DNA of 64,000 nt, from positions 1 to 64,000 of the forward strand of contig JAFMOC010000039.1 in NCBI GenBank assembly GCA_019802505.1, given 5' to 3'. The notes under the pieces are model-generated. The model did no database searches. It saw only the letters and a program-made list of their open reading frames with translations, and had not been told where the DNA came from. This document shows positions 34,055 through 46,978 of this stretch, in pieces. Each line of letters opens with the position of its first letter. Position 1 is the stretch's first letter. The position numbers were made by a program, and so were the translations under genes. The DNA is from Corydoras sp. C115. Taxonomy: Eukaryota; Chordata; Actinopteri; Siluriformes; Callichthyidae.

Positions 34055-34172
34055 TATATCACTCACTCACTCACTTATTTACAAAGACAGACACACTATA
34101 GGGGCAATTTAGAGCAGCCAGTTCACCTTGAATCTCTTTTCTTGGACTGTGAAAGAACAAAATGTGCTCACT
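34055..34172 (-). mobile_element. Old family-A-like SINE middle
   Basis: gacagacacactataggggc, tcttggactgtgaaaga. Confidence 0.5.
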
Positions 34173-34281
34173 GCAAGAAAAACTTTACTGATATCAGGAT
34201 TTCATGGTTGTTATTAGAAAAAACTTCACACCAACAAAAGAACAGATATGAAGTGAAAATAATCTGAAAGTGTTAAATTTT

Positions 34282-34641
34282 AATCCATCCATCCATTATC
34301 TTCTGCTTCATCCTCTATTAGGGTCGCGGGGGGTTCCCCCATGCCCATCCAGGGGAGAATGTTTCGGGCGCTGGGCAGATACACCGAGGACAGGGTGCCA
34401 ATCTATCACTGGACACACACTCACACACACACTCACTCACACAGACACACTCTATATGGGGCAATTAGGAGAACTCGATTGACTTGATCCATGTTTTTGG
34501 ACTGTGGGAGGAAACTGGAGAACCCGGAGGAAACCCACACGGACACGGGGAGAACATGGAAACTCCACCCAAATTGGGATTGAAACCGGGAATCCCTAGT
34601 GCTGAGAGGAGAACATGCTAACCACTAAGCCAGCATGCCGC
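34282..34641 (-). mobile_element. Family-A SINE, complete
   Basis: ATGG tail, head gccagcatgccgcc. Confidence 0.9.
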
Positions 34642-34681
34642 CTCTAAATGATTTTAATAAGTTTTTTAATAAGTTTAATGG

Positions 34682-34787
34682 CATCCATCCGTCCATTATC
34701 TTCCGCTTTATCCTCTAGTAGGGTCATGGGGGGGGTTCCCCATGCCCATCCAGGGGAGAAGGTTTCAGGCGCTGGTCAGATACTGAT
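34682..34787 (-). mobile_element. Family-A SINE tail third
   Basis: catccatccgtccattatc to gcgctggtcagatac. Confidence 0.8.
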
Positions 34788-35046
34788 TGTAGTTTGTTCT
34801 CTGCCGAATGTGGAACATCAAACTTTACACCGACCTAGAAATCTGTAAACAAGCAAGCATTTCCTCATTTTACTCAGAACCCTTAAAGCAGCGCTCCGTG
34901 TCAAAAAGGTTGGTGTGACCTCTGTTCTTAATTCTGTGTTTTTAAGAACTGTTTCATGTGCAAGCCAAACAATTTCGCAACTTGAGGTGCTTCTGCTTGA
35001 GTAGAACTTTTTCTTTCTTTTTTTTCTGATTAGTCTCTCCTCTTGG

Positions 35047-35176
35047 TGTGCCCAGCGATTGGCGCCCTGTCCTGGGTGTATCTGCCCAGTGCCTGAAATG
35101 TTCTCCCCTGGATGGGCATGGGGCAACCCCCCTCCCCCCTGCGACCCTAGAAGAGGATAAAGTGGAAGATATTGGA
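35047..35176 (+). mobile_element. Family-A SINE, 5' truncated, TSD
   Basis: Flanked by tagtctctcctcttgg (35031-35046, 35177-35192), so the short form is a true truncated insertion. Confidence 0.9.
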
Positions 35177-35897
35177 TAGTCTCTCCTCTTGGTTTTCTCA
35201 AGATTTTAGTAGCCTTTTGGGAAAGCTGTATAAATCATAGGGGGGTTAATTACCTCACCTCCCCTCTGGTTACCATGCCATTAAATCAGACGAAGAGGAA
35301 GCGAGAGTCTTGTTCGCTCTGACGCGTGTGGTTTTCTTGGGTGGGTTGTGGTAAGCCAAGTTTAGCAAGACATTCCTTTTAGCTTACACTCCCCTCGCTC
35401 TGAAATCAAACCAATTTATTTTTATTGAATTTTTTTTTTTTTTTTTTTTTTTACCAAATACCAAAAATTCACTTATATTTACACAAAAAATGGACACAAC
35501 TTAAACACTGCTCTTGACTTTCAGAGTGAGCTGCTGGATCGAGCTCTGAGGAAAAAAATCCCTGTGTACAGAGTACATTCCTCTGTGACTTGTGTGATAT
35601 GTGACGTATCTTTGACTAAATGTTAGTTTCAGAAAGCCTCAAGTCCATAAAGGTTATCTGATTTGCCCGACTGTAAGGCCCTCTGACTGTGTGAGAGAAA
35701 TTACAGAAGCTCTGAAGCATTCCGGACCTGCTCAGCATGCCAGCCAGCTGACATCTCTCCATCTGTAACCTGGATGCATTCCACCGCATTCAGTTACACA
35801 GGTTGTGACGAGGGTGTGTCACCAGAGAGACCTACGTTCAGCTTTGTGTTGTATCTAGAGTAAGCTCAGAATGTGGGACCTGCAGTAGTTATCTCGT

Positions 35898-36005
35898 CTC
35901 ATTATCTCCAGCTTAATCCTACACTAAGGACTTGTGTCCAGGGGGAGGGGGGATGTCCTCAGCTCATCCACGAGAGAGCGATTCAGGCGCTGGGCAGACC
36001 CAGGG
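35898..36005 (-). mobile_element. Old SINE tail related to family A
   Basis: cattatctccagcttaatcc to aggcgctgggcagaccc. Confidence 0.55.
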
Positions 36006-36182
36006 GCAGTTGGGGAATGTAACTTATTTGTTTAATGGGATCAAGTAAACTTGCTGATGAATATCATTAACTAAACATGTTAGTTCATATGCTAGGGTTT
36101 AAGAGTTTAATCTTAATATTCAAAGACAGTAAAGTGTCTATTAATTACATATAAGTTGAATATTATATGTTTTTATTTTTAC

Positions 36183-36381
36183 ATTTACATTTGGTCAATT
36201 AGCTTTTTTACAAATATCCCAACTTGATTGTTGGGGTCAGAACACAGGGTTGTGTGTTGGAGCAATGAGGGTTAAGGATCTTCCTCAAGGACCCACATTG
36301 GTATCTTCATTGGACTTGGGATTTGAACCCACAAGCTTATGATTTCAAGCCCAACACCCTAACCACTGAGCTACCACTCCC
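36183..36381 (-). mobile_element. Family-B SINE, diverged
   Basis: acatttggtcaattagc, gagcaatgagggttaagga, actgagctaccactccc. Confidence 0.75.
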
Positions 36382-36517
36382 TTTTTGATATACACTTCCT
36401 TCTGTTTTAGTCAGTCTCCCAATCTGTGAAGGTTTCCCCAAATAATTTCAGGTTGTAAGAGGTGACGCTTGATGCTGACTTGAGTCACTGATGATGTGGT
36501 GTAATGTGATGTCTCAT

Positions 36518-36720
36518 CTCATTCTCTTCTGCTTAATCGTTCACTACGGTCATGGTTGGGTGAGTTTTTGGGAGCTGGGCAGATACACCCAGGACAGTCA
36601 CTGAGAACTCACTCACTCAAACACTCAAACACTATATAAATGCAGTTTGAAAAGGAGCATTTTAGTGCGGCCCACACAGACATGGGGAGAACATTCTAGC
36701 CGGGATCTTTAGAATTTGAT
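36518..36720 (-). mobile_element. Old family-A-like SINE
   Basis: ctgggcagatacacccagga and cccacacagacatggggaga in a diverged copy. Confidence 0.55.
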
Positions 36721-36763
36721 GTGTTAATTTAAATTTATTTCTTTTAAATGATTTATCTTTCAA

Positions 36764-37012
36764 TGGGCACATTTGCCTCTCAGCACTAGGGATTCCCGGT
36801 TCCATTCCCAATCTGGGTGGAGTTTCTTTGTTCTCCCCGTGTCCGCGTGGGTTTCCTCCGGGTGTATTTATGTGAGTGAGTGTGTCTCCAGCGATAGATT
36901 GGTGCCCTGTTCTGGGTGTATCTGCCCAGCGCTCAAAACGTTTCTACCCTGGATGGGCATGAAGAACCCCCCTTGACCCTAGTAGAGGATAAAGTGGAAG
37001 ATATTGGTTGGA
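36764..37012 (+). mobile_element. Family-A SINE, internally deleted
   Basis: Lacks the A box and part of the middle. Flanked by tttatcttt. ATGG-like tail. Confidence 0.82.
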
Positions 37013-37125
37013 TGGATTTATCTTTTAGAATGAAGCCTGTCAGGAAAAATGGATAGATAAATATTTTGTGTTGCAATACGACTACATTATTTTCTTTAAA
37101 ATAGCTTTCAATTTTGCTATGCTGT

Positions 37126-37315
37126 TAATGCTGAGTCTTGGACCTCCCAATGTTTCTTCCTTAAAATATAAACATATATCAATATCAATATTGTCTTGCC
37201 ACTATCGCTTCGGCTTGCTCTTTGGGGGTTTAAAGGCTTATAACACTGTAAAGCTGCTTTGTGACAATGTACTATTGTAAAAAGCGCTCTATAAATAAAT
37301 GACTTAAACTTGAAA
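37126..37315 (+). mobile_element. SINE/LINE end of the GCGCTATATAAATAA type (family D)
   Basis: gagtcttggacctcccaatg, cttgccactatcgcttcgg, gtaaagctgctttgtgacaa, aaaaagcgctctataaataa. Confidence 0.65.
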
Positions 37316-37669
37316 TAATTTTTTATTGTTTATTGATTTACAATAACAAGACTCTTACAGTCACATTAACTTAGATTTTAGGTAAACAACTGACAAAACA
37401 GGTGACTAGCCCAACATTTCATGTATTGAGTGAATTTCCTTGTGAGTCAGTCATGTACCTCCTCTATCTAATACATGAAATGGGAAATCTGAAACTGACA
37501 TTAATTTGTGGTTGATCAGAATGTGGTTGAATAGTTACACAGGAGTGGCCGTTTCATGTTGCACTTGTACTTTTGTTTGTTAAGGTTTACAACCCTTACA
37601 GGAAAAGAAGTCACCTGAGCAAAAAGGAAAGTTGGTTTGTGGGGAAGATGACTACATTAGCATACTGAT

Positions 37670-37910
37670 GTGTATAAATGTGTCACTAAGCAGTTTTAAG
37701 AAACTACTGAAGACGCATCTCTTTAACAAATACCTGTTGTAGGAAAAAAAAGAGGGGGGGGGGGGGTGCGCAGCATCAAATAACAATCAGGTTTGATGAA
37801 TTTACAGTATAGTTGGTTTTCTCCATAACTTCTGACTTGTGATGTTCTCATTTGTAAGTCGCTTTGGATAAAAGTGTCTGCTAAATGACTAAATGTAATG
37901 TAAATATAAA
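37670..37910 (+). mobile_element. L2-like element end
   Basis: gaagacgcatctctttaac, G run at 37756-37767, then gtaagtcgctttggataaaa. Confidence 0.55.
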
Positions 37911-38800
37911 ATAATCAGACATTATTTGGTGCTATTTGATACATTTTGTGTAATGTATGTTTAAGATCAGATAGCCTTTATTTTTCTTTTTTTAATATAT
38001 ATTTTTTGTTCCTCCTTTTCTGTACAGCATGCATTACATGTACTTTTAAAGAATTATCACCAGATATGATCAACTGTAATTGGCAGGGGTTGACAAGTTC
38101 TGTCAGATGAGGATCTCTGCGCATACAGGTTTTTTAATTATGTATTATATTTATCTTGCCGCTTGATGACGTAAAACACGGTAAAAAGAGTTCTTCTCTC
38201 AGCCTTCAAGTGTTACAAGTGCTGCTGTGGAAAAACACCAGTTCTGTAGGGTGGAACATTCTATATTAACAAGCTGAAAACAAGTACCACTTGTTCTTAC
38301 GGGTAGGTTTCCTTTTAGTGTTTATCTTGAGCCAAGTTCTTGACAACTTTCCTATTACTGAAGGGTGCCCCCCCCCCTTCCTAGAAGGTATTAAAACCAA
38401 TGAAAACATGTAATTGTTAAATAATATGGGAGTAGTTATTTTAGCTTAACGTTAACATTAGCGGTCTGTTTAGTCAGTACATTTAATAAGAAGTGTTATA
38501 GTAACTGTCACACGGTAAATTATACAAACCTTACCCATCATAAAATAATGGAAAATGCAGTTTTTATAACAGATTGAACCAAACAAGACGTAGATGATAC
38601 TCAAACCTGACACACAGACAAAGCACCACTGTGCCAATCTTGCCTCTTGTCTCTATAAATGAGAAACACATTCTAATTGATCCCTCTGCTCACAAGACCA
38701 GCGTTCTAGCAGTACCTGGAACTGATGACATGGACACTAAGTACTGTAGAGCAAGAAAGGTGGGGTGTCCAAACGTTTGACAGATACTGCATATAATAAC
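37910..38800. other. rhoc intron 1, unique
   Basis: Nothing recognised. Confidence 0.5.
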
Positions 38801-38805
38801 ATCCC

Positions 38806-39284
38806 ATCCATCCATCCATCATGTTCCGCTTTATCCTCTACTAGGGTCGCGGGGGGGGGGGGGGGGGTTCTTCATGCCCATCCAGGGGAGAACGCTTCGG
38901 GCACTGGGCAGATACACCCAGGACAGGGGGGGGTTCTTCATGCCCTTCATGCCCATCCAGGGGAGAACGTTTCGGGCACTGGGCAGATACACCCAGGACA
39001 GGGGGGGGGGTTCTTCATGCCCTTCATGCCCATCCAGGGGAGAACGTTTCGGGCACTGGTCAGATACACCCAGGACAGGGATCCATTCTATCACTCACAC
39101 AGACACACACAAACACACTCTATATGGGGCAATTTGGAGAGTTTAATTGACCTGGATCCATGTTTTTGGACTGTGGGAGGAAACCCACATGGACACGGGG
39201 AGAACATGGAAACTCCACCCAGATTGGGAACTCCCCAGCACTGAGAGGCGAACGTGCCAACCACCAAACCACCGTGCCACCCCA
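38806..39284 (-). mobile_element. Family-A SINE with an internal triplication
   Basis: A block of about 70 bp (ttcttcatgcccatccagg to cacccaggacaggg) occurs three times at about 38868, 38937 and 39011, each preceded by a G run. Head present. Confidence 0.9.
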
Positions 39285-39414
39285 ATAATTCCATCCCAGC
39301 TTTTAAAATTTAAAGCACTTAATGTAATTCTCACTGTTTTAACATTTAACCAAGATTATGCCATAGATTACATATATAGGTGAAATGTGAAAATCAACAC
39401 TAGAACTAACCTTT

Positions 39415-39695
39415 CATTCATTCATTCATTATCTTTTCGGGAACTTCTCGGGTGCTGGGCAGATACACCCAGGACAGAGTGCCAATCTATTGTTGGGCAC
39501 ACACTCACTCACATAGACACGCACGCATACACACTCTATATGGGGCAATTTGGAGAACTCAATTGACTTGTTCCATGTTTTTGGACTGGGAGGAAACCGG
39601 AGAACCCGGTGGAAACCCACGCAGACACGGGGAGAACATGGAAACTAACATGGACACTAACTGGAATGTGCTAAACACTAAGCCACCGTTCCGCC
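39415..39695 (-). mobile_element. Family-A SINE, tail region deleted, TSD
   Basis: ctagaactaacct on both sides. Confidence 0.88.
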
Positions 39696-39699
39696 CTAG

Positions 39700-40655
39700 A
39701 ACTAACCTAATTTATTTATTGATTGTATATTGATTAGTTTGGTGAGTACCTCCAATTACAGACGCTGTGGCGTTGGCGAAATCCGCTTTGTAACTAGATG
39801 AAATGCAAAATGTCCTGGATGGCAAATCAACAGCTGCCATTTGATGCTGCTGTCAGAGCTGAGAGCTAAACCAATTTGTATGAGACAGTAAAGTGAACAA
39901 TAGATTTGCCCCCCCCCCCCACTCAAAGCCCTTTTTTTCTCCCACCCTTTGAGAAAGATTGCAATTCTTACAGAATGACACATTAATAGCAGTGGATGCT
40001 GCCTCGTTGTTTTTCACATTCTCCCAGAAGAGGCATTTGTCCTGGTTAAATTTAGTTTATGTACTGCAGCATCATTGCCTAAGAGTGTGCTGTGGCTTTG
40101 ATCGAATCAGGATGGGACAATAAACGACCTGTCCTAGTTGCGCCCCGAAACTACTAAATTTGGGCTGGCACATTCACGTGTATGATGCAGATCCAGACAT
40201 TTAGAATCTGATTCTTTCATACACAGGCCACAAGGTGATTGTAATGATTATATCTTGTACTTAGAAGGGAAAAAGGAGCTCATATTTCTTTTTGCAGATG
40301 GGTTGTTGGACACATTACTTCAGACAATGCCAAAACGTTGGCTTGTAATTGATGAGCTAGCTTCTCTTCATTAAAGACGAGCTTTGGAGCTCATTAAATA
40401 CATCGGAGTACTTTGAGCAGGTGATGCTGAATTGGCTTCAGTTTCTCTGGTAGAAGGATTTCTTTTGCATCTCAGATTCCTCTCTAAGCAGCAGGTCATG
40501 CCTCCAGGTTTGCCTCCATCACTTTGTCACCAAAAGCCTTTCAAAGCCTCAGTATTCAGTATGTTCATGAAGTGCCACACTAAACTTGACTGTTTGACTG
40601 TTTACCCTGCCCTCTCTCATGCCCCAAACCATCTATAGACTGTGTGGCATTAATG
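39700..40655. other. rhoc intron 1, unique
   Basis: Nothing recognised apart from a C run at 39910. Confidence 0.5.
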
Positions 40656-40659
40656 ACAA

Positions 40660-40875
40660 CTGATTGGCACACTGGTAGGAACCCTGCTGATTCAGGCATT
40701 GTGTTGCCAGTGAGTCCCCCAATGAGTCTTGGTCCTCCCAAGGTCTCTTCCTTAATAGAACAACATAACAGGGAGTTTTTCTTGCCACTGTCACTTTCGC
40801 TTGCTCTTTGGGGATTTGAATGGCTTTGTAATGTACTATTGTAAAAAGCGCTGTATAAATAAATTACTTAAACTT
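40660..40875 (+). mobile_element. Family-D SINE/LINE end
   Basis: gagtcttggtcctcccaagg, cttgccactgtcactttcg, aaaaagcgctgtataaataa. Confidence 0.65.
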
Positions 40876-40922
40876 GTATGAGCAGTCACGGACAGTAGTA
40901 TCACAGTCCTGTTGTTCCTTCT

Positions 40923-41279
40923 TCATTCATTCATTATCTTCCGCTTTTATCCTATATTAGGGTCGCACTGGGGGGGTGGGGGGGTCCCCCATGCCCATCC
41001 AGGGGACAATGTTTCAGGCGCTGGGCAGATACACCCAGGACAGGGTGCCAATCTATCGCTGGGCACACACTCATTCACACAGACACACTCTATATGAGGC
41101 ATTTTGGAGAATTCAATTGACTTGATCCATGTTTTTGGACTATGGGAGGAAACCGGAGAACCCGGAGGAAACCCAAGTGGACACGGGGAGAACATGGAAT
41201 CTCCACCCTGATGGGGATTCGAACCAGGAATCCCTAGTGCTGAGAGGAGAACGTGCTAACCACTAAACCACTGTGCTGC
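40923..41279 (-). mobile_element. Family-A SINE, complete, TSD
   Basis: gttgttccttctt on both sides. G runs at about 40970-40985. Confidence 0.92.
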
Positions 41280-41960
41280 CGTTGTTCCTTCTTATTTGGT
41301 AAAATGGCATTTTTGGAGGGGCAACTATAAGGCTGGTGTGAGTTTTCAGTAAGACAACTCTACGTCTTACCACATAAGAAGGAACAAGAACTATTAACGT
41401 TGTCTGTCTGTCAGCGGTAACCAGGAAAATGGCAACACCCACAGACAACGAGTGGGACCGTGCACCCACAGAATGAAGAACTGAGACAATTGATGAAACT
41501 GAACTGGGTTCATGCTCTCTTCCATTTCAAGCCAATCAGAGCACTTACTCTTTTAGCTGCTTAATTTGCCTAATTAGTTTAATTTGTTATGGTCCTGATT
41601 CGGCAAAAACTAACTATATACAAGCTGAGAGACAATCTGAGTTTGAGACAGAGCCTTCAAAGAAATGCATAAACATTACGTGACAAATCTGTGAGAGTTT
41701 ATTCAACTCCTTGACCTTCAGGTGGCTGTCTAATAAATTTACCATTGTTATCGACTAAATAAAACATGCAGTTAATATTCAAGGATTTTATTGCATTTTC
41801 TAGTATTAAATTAAACCACAACTGCCCTTGAATTTGGTTTAAATCAAGTTATCTATTTTGGGGGATGTAATTTATCAATGCACATCTGTGTGTGTTTGTT
41901 ACATTGTTTCTGGTTGTGAAAAACCTTTAGTCACAGTATTTGTTTGCAAATTAGATTAAA

Positions 41961-42257
41961 ATCCATCCATCCATTATCCTCCGCTTTATCCTCTACTAGG
42001 GTCACGGGGGGTTCCCGATGCCCATCCAAGGGAGAACGTTTCGGGTGCTGGGCAGATACATTCAGGACAGGGCGCCAATCCATCACTGGGCACACACTCA
42101 CTCACTCACACACACACACTCTATATGGGGAATTTGGAGAATTAAATTAACCATGATCCATGTTTTTGGACTGTGGGAGGAAACCGGAGAACCTGGAGGA
42201 AACCCACGCGGACATGGGGAGAACATGGAAACTCCACCTAGATTGGGATTCGAACCG
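41961..42257 (-). mobile_element. Family-A SINE, head lost
   Basis: Ends at the B box (gattcgaaccgg). Confidence 0.87.
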
Positions 42258-42445
42258 GTGAAATTTGCCAATATACTGCCCCCGGTGGGAAATTGCAGGT
42301 TGTAAACAAACATTATTATTATTATTAGTTCAGATGGCACTAGGAAAAGCACTATTTTATTATTATTGAAACATTATTATTAAACTGGTTATCAAACATC
42401 ATGAGCTGCAATGAAACTCAATTACTTATTTACTTCATATAGATT

Positions 42446-42497
<52 letters not shown>
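42446..42497. repeat. (GT)26 array
   Basis: Uninterrupted. Confidence 0.95.
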
Positions 42498-42499
<2 letters not shown>

Positions 42500-43139
42500 A
42501 CTGCTGAGCTGATATAGCGCCTTCACTCTCCAGAGAGAAACACTTGGATGATGTTCGTGAAAGCTCTAGGTTTCTGGCTGCAGTCTGTCTTGCATGCTTT
42601 GGTTGCTTCCAGCCCTTCTGTTGTTTTCTTTATGGAAGCCCCCTAGCATGAGCACCCAGTACCAGGTTCTAATTTTAGGAGCAGAAGCTTTGGCTGAATG
42701 TCATTTTTCGAAATAGTTTTGTCTCAAACTTTTAAATCTAGCCAGAAATCTTGCACGTAAGTTTAAAGAATCACATCAAGCTGATATGACACTCAGTCGA
42801 TTTCGAAGTCCACACTATTGAACCTGTAATTATCCTGTACACATGTCGAAGGTACATAGTACCAAACCTAACCTGCTGACTAATTAGTTTAAAGAAACAT
42901 CTGCTTTATTTTCTATTATTCGGCTCGGTCATTTCTATTTTCGTGTAGCACAATTCAGTTGGTTCCACTAACATGTGGTTCAGTTGTGGATCATAATATT
43001 AGTTTGTCCCTTACTGGATTATTATTAAAAAAATTGAAAGGATGATAGAATGTTCAGGTTTTTTTCCAGTGGGGTCCAAAACCCAGACTTGGAGAGGGCA
43101 GTATTTTTCATTTTATCATTATCATTTGTCCTAAACAAG

Positions 43140-43250
43140 AAGGACCCCTGGGTTTAATTCTCAGGCCATCACAGAACAGGTGTAATTTGGGTGATTTATT
43201 GTTTATTGACAGCTTTGCAGTAACTCTGATGTATTGTAGTCACCAAGCAG
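43140..43250 (+). mobile_element. Family-P DNA element, fragment
   Basis: catcacagaacaggtgtaat, tttgggtgatttattg, tgacagctttgcagtaac. Confidence 0.45.
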
Positions 43251-43283
43251 ATGTGACACGCAGAGTCATTAAATCATATAATC

Positions 43284-43601
43284 CATCCATCCATTATCTT
43301 CAACTTTATCCTCTACTAGGGTCATGGGGGGTTCTCCATGCCCATCCAGGGGAGAAACGTTTTGAGCGCTGGGCAGATACACCAAGGACAGGACGCCAAT
43401 CTATCACTGGACACACACTCCCTCACACAAACACACTCTATTTGGAGAACTCAATTGTCCTTGATCCATGTTTTTGGACTATGGGAGGAAACCAGAGAAC
43501 CTGGAAGAAACCCACGCAGACTCGGGGAGAACATGGAAACTTCACCCAGAATCCCTAGTACTGAAAGGCGAACATGCTAACCACTAAATCACCGTGCCGT
43601 C
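43284..43601 (-). mobile_element. Family-A SINE, near complete, TSD
   Basis: taaatcatataatcca on both sides. Small internal deletions. Confidence 0.9.
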
Positions 43602-43604
43602 CTA

Positions 43605-44538
43605 AATCATATAATCCAAGAATGTAAATGTAAAATCATTGCAGAGATATCCATACGAGGCTCAGCAAGTTCTAAGACTAAACCTAACAGGTTTCTCTAT
43701 TAAAATAACTCCTACACGGGTTTTACTGTAGCTGTGCTATGCGACGACCTTGTGGAATTCCTAAAATTCTGTATTAATAACCGCTACTCATGTTCAGTTT
43801 GTGTTTTTATGCCTGTTACCCATAAATCACTTAACTGTAATTAAGCTCTTTCAATTGCTGTCGGGGAAATTCCTGTTGGGACTTTTTTTCTGTTTTACAA
43901 CCATAAAATCCAGGTAGTTTGTTTGGAGGGAAGCCTAATACGGCCATTTCCTTTTCTCTGACATTAAAATGGTTTCCTGATCCTCACATTTTTTTTTCTT
44001 CTAATTTGGTCCGCTTTTGGTCAGCAAATTAACCAGACCCATTATTTGTTGCACCAGCCCACTCTGTCAGGGAAAAACACAGGGTGGGAAGATGGTTTTT
44101 ACGGATGGGGTTGGGGATGAGGTCAGGGGGTGGATGAGAAATGTTCATGGGAGAATTCCAAATGACTTTTTAAGAAAGTGCTAAAGCGGTTGAAAAGCAG
44201 TTGTTTCACTTAATCTGCTGAAGAGTCAGATGGACTGAAGTCAAACTTATTTATTTTCTTCTTCTCGTCTTCCTTTCTTCTGTATAAATATGTTTAGCTA
44301 AATACAGGAAGGGAGTCTTCCCTTCAGGAAGTGAGCTCATTTTCCTGCTTCTTGTTGCTGGGAGGGCAAATAATAGAGCTTTAAATACTATCAAGTGACC
44401 AACAATGCGCTTACCGCCTTTAACAGTCACTCAATTTCTTTTAAATGCTGGTGATTTCTGTAAAGAGGTTTAGCCGTAATCTTAGAATCACAGTGATGAA
44501 GGAATCCCGGCTTTCAGTGTCCTTTTGAGGTGTGACCG
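43605..44538. other. rhoc intron 1, unique
   Basis: Nothing recognised. Confidence 0.5.
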
Positions 44539-44539
44539 G

Positions 44540-44935
44540 CTTCCTGGAGGTGTAGTCAGACCTTCATCAATGGCCGACAAATACTGGACGGAACCTGAAT
44601 ATCAGTTGGACTGGCGGTCCTGACCCCCTTAATGGACTCGCATATAGTTTTCCAGTTGTTAGTTTTTCCATTTGTTAAATATCTCTACATGGCTGTTCTA
44701 CATTGTTGTTGCTGTCCTGGCCGCTCAAGGAGGATGGGTCCCCCACTGAGTCTTGGTCCTCCCAAGGTTTCTTCCTTAAATATCAACATAACAGGGAGTT
44801 TTTTCTTGCCACTGTCACTTCGACTTGCTCTTTGGGGGTTTAAAGGCTTTTCATTCTGTAAAGCTGCTTTGTGACAGTGTATTATTGTAAAAAGCGCTAT
44901 ATAAATAAATAACTTGACTTGACTTGACTTTAAAA
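44540..44935 (+). mobile_element. Family-D SINE/LINE, longest copy
   Basis: gagtcttggtcctcccaagg to aaaagcgctatataaataaa, then (TGACT)n. Upstream part from about 44540 (tgtgaccggcttcctggagg) is probably the same element. Confidence 0.65.
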
Positions 44936-45066
44936 CTCCCTAAATCTCATCAAAATGCTTTAATGTTCTCATGTAAATCAACAAAACCTTTAAATATTAA
45001 ATCCAATTAACTTTATATGTTTACATCTGTACATCAAAGGAATACAGCTTGAGCAGTTTATTAAAG

Positions 45067-45332
45067 TAAGTGGCTTAGTGGTTAGCATGTTCTCCTTTCA
45101 GTGCTAGGGATTCCTGGTTCGAATCCCAATCTAGGTGGAGTTTCCATGTTCTCCCCGTGTCTGCGTGGGTTTCCTCCGGGTTCTCCGGTTTTCTCCCGCA
45201 GTCCAAAAACATGGATCAAGGTCAATTGATGTTTGTGCCAAGTGATAGATTGGCGTCCTGTCCTGGGTGTATCTGCCCAGCGCCCGAAACGTTCTCCCCT
45301 GGATGGGCATGGGCACCCCCCCCTCCCCCAGA
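45067..45332 (+). mobile_element. Family-A SINE, both ends trimmed
   Basis: Starts gtggcttagtgg, ends in the C run. Confidence 0.85.
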
Positions 45333-45599
45333 ACCCTTAACAATGTCAACGCTAATAGAGACTATAAACCAGGTTTCTCAGGATTTCCTCAGACACACTC
45401 CAACATCCTGTTGAGAAGAGTGCCGGTTGTTGTTTTTATACTACGAGGGAAGCAACATGAGATAGGATGTCGTACAGGATCCCGTGGGTGAAATGAGTAG
45501 TTTGCCAAGTTTGTCTCTTTATACCATGAACTTTTTTTTTCACAAAAACAACCGAGAATGTTTAGTTTCAAAATGGTTGTTAAAGTTTACTTCCATTTA

Positions 45600-45715
45600 C
45601 TTTTACAGTTAGTCATTTAGTTAGTCATTTAGCTTTTATCCAAACAAACAAATCCAAATCTCATTTTATCCAACAAATGAGAACACCACAAGTCAATAGT
45701 TAAGGAAAACCATCT
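45600..45715 (-). mobile_element. L2-type tail, diverged
   Basis: gttagtcatttagcttttat, then aaatgagaacaccacaagtc. Confidence 0.5.
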
Positions 45716-45719
45716 TTAT

Positions 45720-46820
45720 TTTTTTACTGTACAAAGTATCGAAATAAGTAAATAAATATTTAAAACCAGAGGAAAACAATGACAAAATGATTACAATACT
45801 TAATACTCAAGAATTGTTGCTGTTATAATTTTACTTTTTTAAATTATAAAAATGTAGCAAATTTAAGCAGAATTCAACCTGCATTCCAAAACATTTAAAT
45901 GTCATGTATCTTTGTAACTTAGAAAGCAAATACAATTACTAAACATGCTTTTACTTATTTTAAAACTGTTAACTTTAACCCTGCGTAACCCTGTTGTTTG
46001 CATGCTCAATATTTGCGCTTGAGCTGAATTTTTTTTATCTCACAGCTGCTATATTCTATATTTTATTTATTTATTTTATATCATATTTATATTATATTTA
46101 TATATTTTATATTTATTTATTATCTACATTTGTATTATACACTGCTATATTTATTTATTTTATTTGCTATATTTATTTATTTTTATTTATATATATTTTT
46201 TTATTTCTAATGTAATATTTAAATTATTATTATTATTATATTTATTCTATCACTTTGGGTAAACTTGGTCCGTGAAATGGTGAAATTTCGTTTACATTTC
46301 ATGTACCACATGTTACGTAAATGACAAAGTCTCCTTGAATCCTTGAATATCACTTTAGTAGGTTTAAATAAACATGCAGCATACATGTGACTAGTTTGTC
46401 CTGTATGTATCCCTCTTAAAAACCTCTTTGAAAGTGGCTGCTTTCGTTGGACCTATTTATGTCTGCAGTTACCACGCTGTTCTGGGTGAGACTTTTCCAG
46501 GGCATCGTGTCCTTATTTTCCATGTGCTCACTGCAGGAAGAGATGATAGGACAAGGGTGGGGTAGCAAAACTGGGTCCAAACCTTGTTATTTCCTTTTCG
46601 TACTATTAGTTCAAATAAGCCCCCAAATAAATGAAATCCACCACCACTTTCACACACTTATTTATTTACTACCACTGATCATCTCTCAAATATTTTTCCG
46701 AACATGTCCACAGATGCAAATATTTGTATATTCTATTTGTTTCAAATATTTGTTTTGTACCCTTTTGGATAAACAGGGCAGACTTCCATTCCTAATCACT
46801 TCCATATCTTTCTTTTACAG
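45720..46820. other. End of rhoc intron 1, AT-rich
   Basis: TATTTA-rich stretch at 46045-46235 and a LINE end at 46240. The rest is unique up to the acceptor. Confidence 0.5.
46240..46355 (+). mobile_element. Fish non-LTR retrotransposon 3' end
   Basis: tggtgaaatttcgtttacat to aaagtctccttgaatccttg. Confidence 0.45.
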
Positions 46821-46978
46821 AGATGGCCGCTATCCGTAAGAAGCTGGTGATCGTGGGAGATGGCGCTTGTGGGAAGACATGTCTCCTCATCGTCTTCAGT
46901 AAGGACCAGTTTCCCGAAGTCTATGTGCCAACGGTGTTTGAGAACTACATTGCTGACATTGAAGTGGACAGCAAACAG
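46821..46978 (+). other. rhoc: rhoc exon 2 (first coding exon)
   Basis: Acceptor tcttttacag ends at 46820. Two untranslated bases precede the ATG at 46823. The exon codes residues 1-52 (through VDSKQ) and ends at donor cag|gtgagt, phase 0. It holds the P-loop and switch I. Confidence 0.96.

Larger units (their letters stand above)
30900..34280. other. rhoc intron 1, mostly unique
   Basis: Family-P element at 31085, family-B SINE at 32405 and an old family-A-like piece at 34055; otherwise nothing recognised. Confidence 0.5.
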
